This document shows, one piece after another, positions 62,133 to 64,000 of a stretch of DNA of 64,000 nt. Position 1 is the stretch's first letter. Every line of letters starts with the position of its first letter. The notes beneath the pieces are model-generated. The model was given only the letters and a program-made list of their open reading frames with translations. It did no database searches and was not told the DNA's origin. A program made the position numbers and the translations under genes. This DNA is from Alphaproteobacteria bacterium (GTDB lineage: Bacteria; Pseudomonadota; Alphaproteobacteria; Micropepsales; Micropepsaceae), in assembly GCA_017308375.1 (NCBI GenBank), contig JAFKEW010000049.1, positions 115,286-179,285 of the forward strand, in the 5' to 3' direction.

Positions 62133-62915
62133 TTAACGGCCCTGAAAAACAGCCGCGCGCCGCTCGATGAACGAGCGGATACCCTCCGCCGCATCTTCGG
62201 TCTTCATCACGCGGGCGTGGATTTCGGGAATAGCGGCAATCGCGGCCTCCTCCCCCGCTGCAATGAATTTGCGGCCCGCATCCTTCGTCACCTGCACGCC
62301 AAGGGGGGCGTTGGCGTTGATCAGGCGGGCGATTTCCATTGCGCGGTCCGTCTGCTGGCCCGCCGGCACCACCTCCTGAACCAGGCCGATACGATAAGCC
62401 TCCGCCGCGGTGAATTCATCGCACAGCATCAGGTGGTACATCGCATTGCCCCAACCGGCGCGCGTGACATAGCGGAAATGGGCACCGCCCAGGGGGGCGA
62501 TGCCACGCCGCGCTTCCATCTGGCAGAAGCGGCTGTTGCCGGCCGCAATCACGATATCGCCGGCCAGCGCAATCTCGATGCCGACGGTGAAGACAATGCC
62601 CTGCACAGCCGTGACGATGGGTTTGCGGCAGCGATTGGCAAGCCCGAATGGATCGATGTTGCCCTCAGGCCGCGGCTTCACGGTGGCGCCGGGGCCGAAG
62701 AATTTCGGCATGTCGAGGCCGGCGGTGAAATTGTCACCGGCGGCGCAGAGCACGCCCGTCCACAGATCGCCGTCACGATCCAGCAAAGTCAGCGCATCCG
62801 ACAATTGAGCCATCATCTCCGGCACGAAGGCGTTCTTCTTCGCCGGATTGTCGATGACGATCTTCAGTGTGTGGCCATGACGCTCGTGCCGGACTTCTGG
62901 AACCGTTTCGGACAT
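62133..62915 (-). CDS. Enoyl-CoA hydratase/isomerase family protein
   Basis: 260 residues of crotonase fold: FTAGLDMPKF and VQGIVFTVGIEIALAGDIV form the oxyanion hole. The second catalytic Glu of hydratases is replaced (RRGIAPLGGAHFR), so isomerase or other activity is possible. It is divergent from a TetR gene, with operator palindromes between at 62927-62970, so it is very likely repressed by that TetR. ATG 62915 fits the family; the frame is open to 63167. Confidence 0.9.
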   Translation of the reverse strand: MSETVPEVRHERHGHTLKIVIDNPAKKNAFVPEMMAQLSDALTLLDRDGDLWTGVLCAAGDNFTAGLDMPKFFGPGATVKPRPEGNIDPFGLANRCRKPIVTAVQGIVFTVGIEIALAGDIVIAAGNSRFCQMEARRGIAPLGGAHFRYVTRAGWGNAMYHLMLCDEFTAAEAYRIGLVQEVVPAGQQTDRAMEIARLINANAPLGVQVTKDAGRKFIAAGEEAAIAAIPEIHARVMKTEDAAEGIRSFIERRAAVFQGR

Positions 62916-62926
62916 GGCAAGCCTTT

Positions 62927-62970
62927 CTGGATGATGATTATCATCCAGAAGCATGATAAATATCATCCAG
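62927..62970. promoter_or_regulatory. TetR operator between crotonase and tetR
   Basis: A perfect palindrome CTGGATGAT-GATT-ATCATCCAG (62927-62948) is followed by a second, ATGAT-AAAT-ATCAT (62953-62966), ending CCAG. Both share ATCATCCAG. Their position between divergent genes suggests binding of the adjacent TetR to control both. Confidence 0.82.
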
Positions 62971-63017
62971 AACGTCAAGCATCGATTCGGGGAAACCGGA
63001 TTCAAAGGAGGAACGGC

Positions 63018-63575
63018 ATGGGCCATTCCCAGGCTGAAAAAGCGAAAAACCGCGACCGCATCCTCAACAAGGCGGCGGCGCAGATTCGCGACCACGGGCT
63101 TCAGTCCCTGAGCGTCGGCAAGGCAATGGGGGCGGCGCGCCTGACCCATGGCGGCTTCTACGGCCATTTCCCGTCACGCGCCGATTTTCTGGTGGCGGCG
63201 TTGAAACACGCCCTGCTGGCGGGCGAAGCCCATGCGCGCGCCGCTGCACCGGAAAAAAAGCGCAGCTTCGCACAGATGGTGAAAAGCTATCTGAGCCGTG
63301 CCCACCGCGACGGGCGCAAGACCGGCTGTGCCATCGCGGCACTGGCCGGCGATGCGGGCCGTGCCGATGTGGAGACGCGCCGCGTGATGGCGGAACACAT
63401 CGAGGCGTTTGTCGCCCAAATCGCGGACGCCCGCGGCGAGGGAAGCGATGAAAAAGCCATCGTCGCCGTCAGCGCGATGGTCGGCGCGCTGACGCTTTCC
63501 CGCGTGATAACCGATCCGAAACGCGCGGACGCCTTCCTGCGCATCACCGGCGAACACCTGCTAACAATGGCGTAA
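63018..63575 (+). CDS. TetR-family transcriptional regulator
   Basis: 185 residues. HTH about residues 10-57: ILNKAAAQIRDHGLQSLSVGKAMGAARLTHGGFYGHFPSR. The C-terminal part resembles the AcrR-like group (CAIAALAGDAGRADVETRRVM). ATG 63018 follows AAAGGAGGAACGGC. It probably represses the divergent crotonase and itself through 62927-62970; an acyl-CoA ligand is plausible. Confidence 0.92.
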   Translation: MGHSQAEKAKNRDRILNKAAAQIRDHGLQSLSVGKAMGAARLTHGGFYGHFPSRADFLVAALKHALLAGEAHARAAAPEKKRSFAQMVKSYLSRAHRDGRKTGCAIAALAGDAGRADVETRRVMAEHIEAFVAQIADARGEGSDEKAIVAVSAMVGALTLSRVITDPKRADAFLRITGEHLLTMA

Positions 63576-63607
63576 CACCGCGCGCCCAGGTTAACCGCGA
63601 ATCGCGT

Positions 63608-63826
63608 TTGTATCTGCCCCACAGGGAGGATGAACCCTGCGCATTGTTGAACATTGCGGGCTTCTATGACCGGCTGGTGGCATTCCTCGATCACGTGGTT
63701 GAAGAACAATTCCTCAAGCAGGCGCATCGCGATATTCTGATCGTAAACGCTGAAGCACTGCTGCAAGCGATCCGGCAAGCAGAGATGCCTACCGTGCCCA
63801 AATGGTTCAGCATGGACGCCGTGTAA
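63608..63826 (+). pseudogene. C-terminal remnant of a LOG-family (lysine decarboxylase-like) protein
   Basis: About 60 residues match the end of LOG/TIGR00730 proteins: LLNIAGFYDRLVAFLDHVVEEQFL, then ILIVNAEALLQAI. The Rossmann domain with PGGxGT motif that should precede it is absent; only 33 bp separate it from tetR. It is most likely a truncated remnant, with no credible start (TTG 63608). Confidence 0.75.
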
Positions 63827-63851
63827 GGCGTTGCGGTTCGCGTACCGGTTT

Positions 63852-63926
63852 TGGCGCTCCCAACGAGAATCGAACTCGTGTTTCAGCCTTGAGAGGGCCG
63901 CGTCCTAACCGCTAGACGATGGGAGC
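63852..63926 (-). tRNA. tRNA-Glu (anticodon CUC)
   Basis: The minus strand gives acceptor GCTCCCA/TGGGAGC, discriminator G, an encoded CCA end, D-arm region GTCTAGCGGTTAGGAC, anticodon loop CTCTCAA within CGGCC/GGCTG, and T-arm ACGAGTTCGATTCTCGT. Confidence 0.95.
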
Positions 63927-64000
63927 ATCGCGCGCCCGCGCTTATAGCTTTGGTGCCATCTTCCGATCAAGCAAGGGCCGGTCAATCAGGGCCGGTATCG

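Overview
The window is GC-rich, densely coded chromosomal DNA from an alphaproteobacterium. The main evidence is gcrA, chpT and a DUF1134/EipA-type envelope protein, all largely confined to that class, together with the argD-argF-hslO gene order. Dispersed palindromic repeats with cores like TTTTCCGATTGCGC also fit many alphaproteobacterial genomes. The order cannot be fixed by eye; the load of acyl-CoA genes plus a PEP-CTERM protein would suit a Micropepsales/Rhizomicrobium-like or Rhizobiales-like lineage, but this is a guess. There is no prophage, conjugative element, classical IS or CRISPR array.

Layout. 1-5140: a thiolase-like gene (cut by the window edge) divergent from an acyl-CoA synthetase, then dusA and a TauE permease. 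5275-6893: two decayed genes, a methyltransferase with an internal deletion and a CDGSH protein with a nonsense codon. 7042-17517: phosphoglucomutase/phosphomannomutase, cobA behind an AT-rich leader, crotonase, a VapBC-type and a ParDE-type toxin-antitoxin pair, acyl-CoA dehydrogenase, Fe superoxide dismutase, an omega-aminotransferase, an MFS transporter truncated at a repeat block, and a broken thioesterase. 17605-31060: amino-acid permease, acyl-CoA ligase, DUF1499 protein, a GIY-YIG nuclease gene bracketed by 30-bp inverted repeats, an MBL hydrolase, GST, small envelope proteins, a SYLF protein, a PRISE-type reductase, a periplasmic arylsulfotransferase and Hsp33. 31235-37623: argF/argD, gcrA-gpx, and phoR-phoU-phoB with a Pho box inside the 3' end of phoR. 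38017-46561: sugar-type symporter, a double TetR regulator, acyl-CoA synthetase and dehydrogenase, and a cobalamin riboswitch driving btuB. 46619-51988: a single-chain biotin-dependent acyl-CoA carboxylase, cheR, a CheY-like regulator and chpT. 52158-64000: a PEP-CTERM protein behind a sigma-54-type promoter, cysQ, eipA, secF without secD, an AI-2E-family permease with a long cytoplasmic tail, CsbD, TetR, a degenerate HisKA_2 kinase, a cold-shock protein, a TetR/crotonase divergent pair with a clear operator, a LOG-family remnant and tRNA-Glu.

How it fits together. Three acyl-CoA synthetases, two acyl-CoA dehydrogenases, two crotonases, a thiolase-like protein and the acyl-CoA carboxylase point to broad use of fatty or branched acyl substrates, controlled at least partly by TetR repressors. 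GcrA and ChpT belong to the CtrA cell-cycle network. PhoR-PhoB-PhoU senses phosphate, with pst genes presumably elsewhere. BtuB and CobA link to corrinoid uptake and tetrapyrrole synthesis. At least four genes in the window are decayed, and repeats have reshaped the ends of two others (the MFS and MBL genes). The most unusual structure is the 381-bp GIY-YIG unit at 21755-22135.
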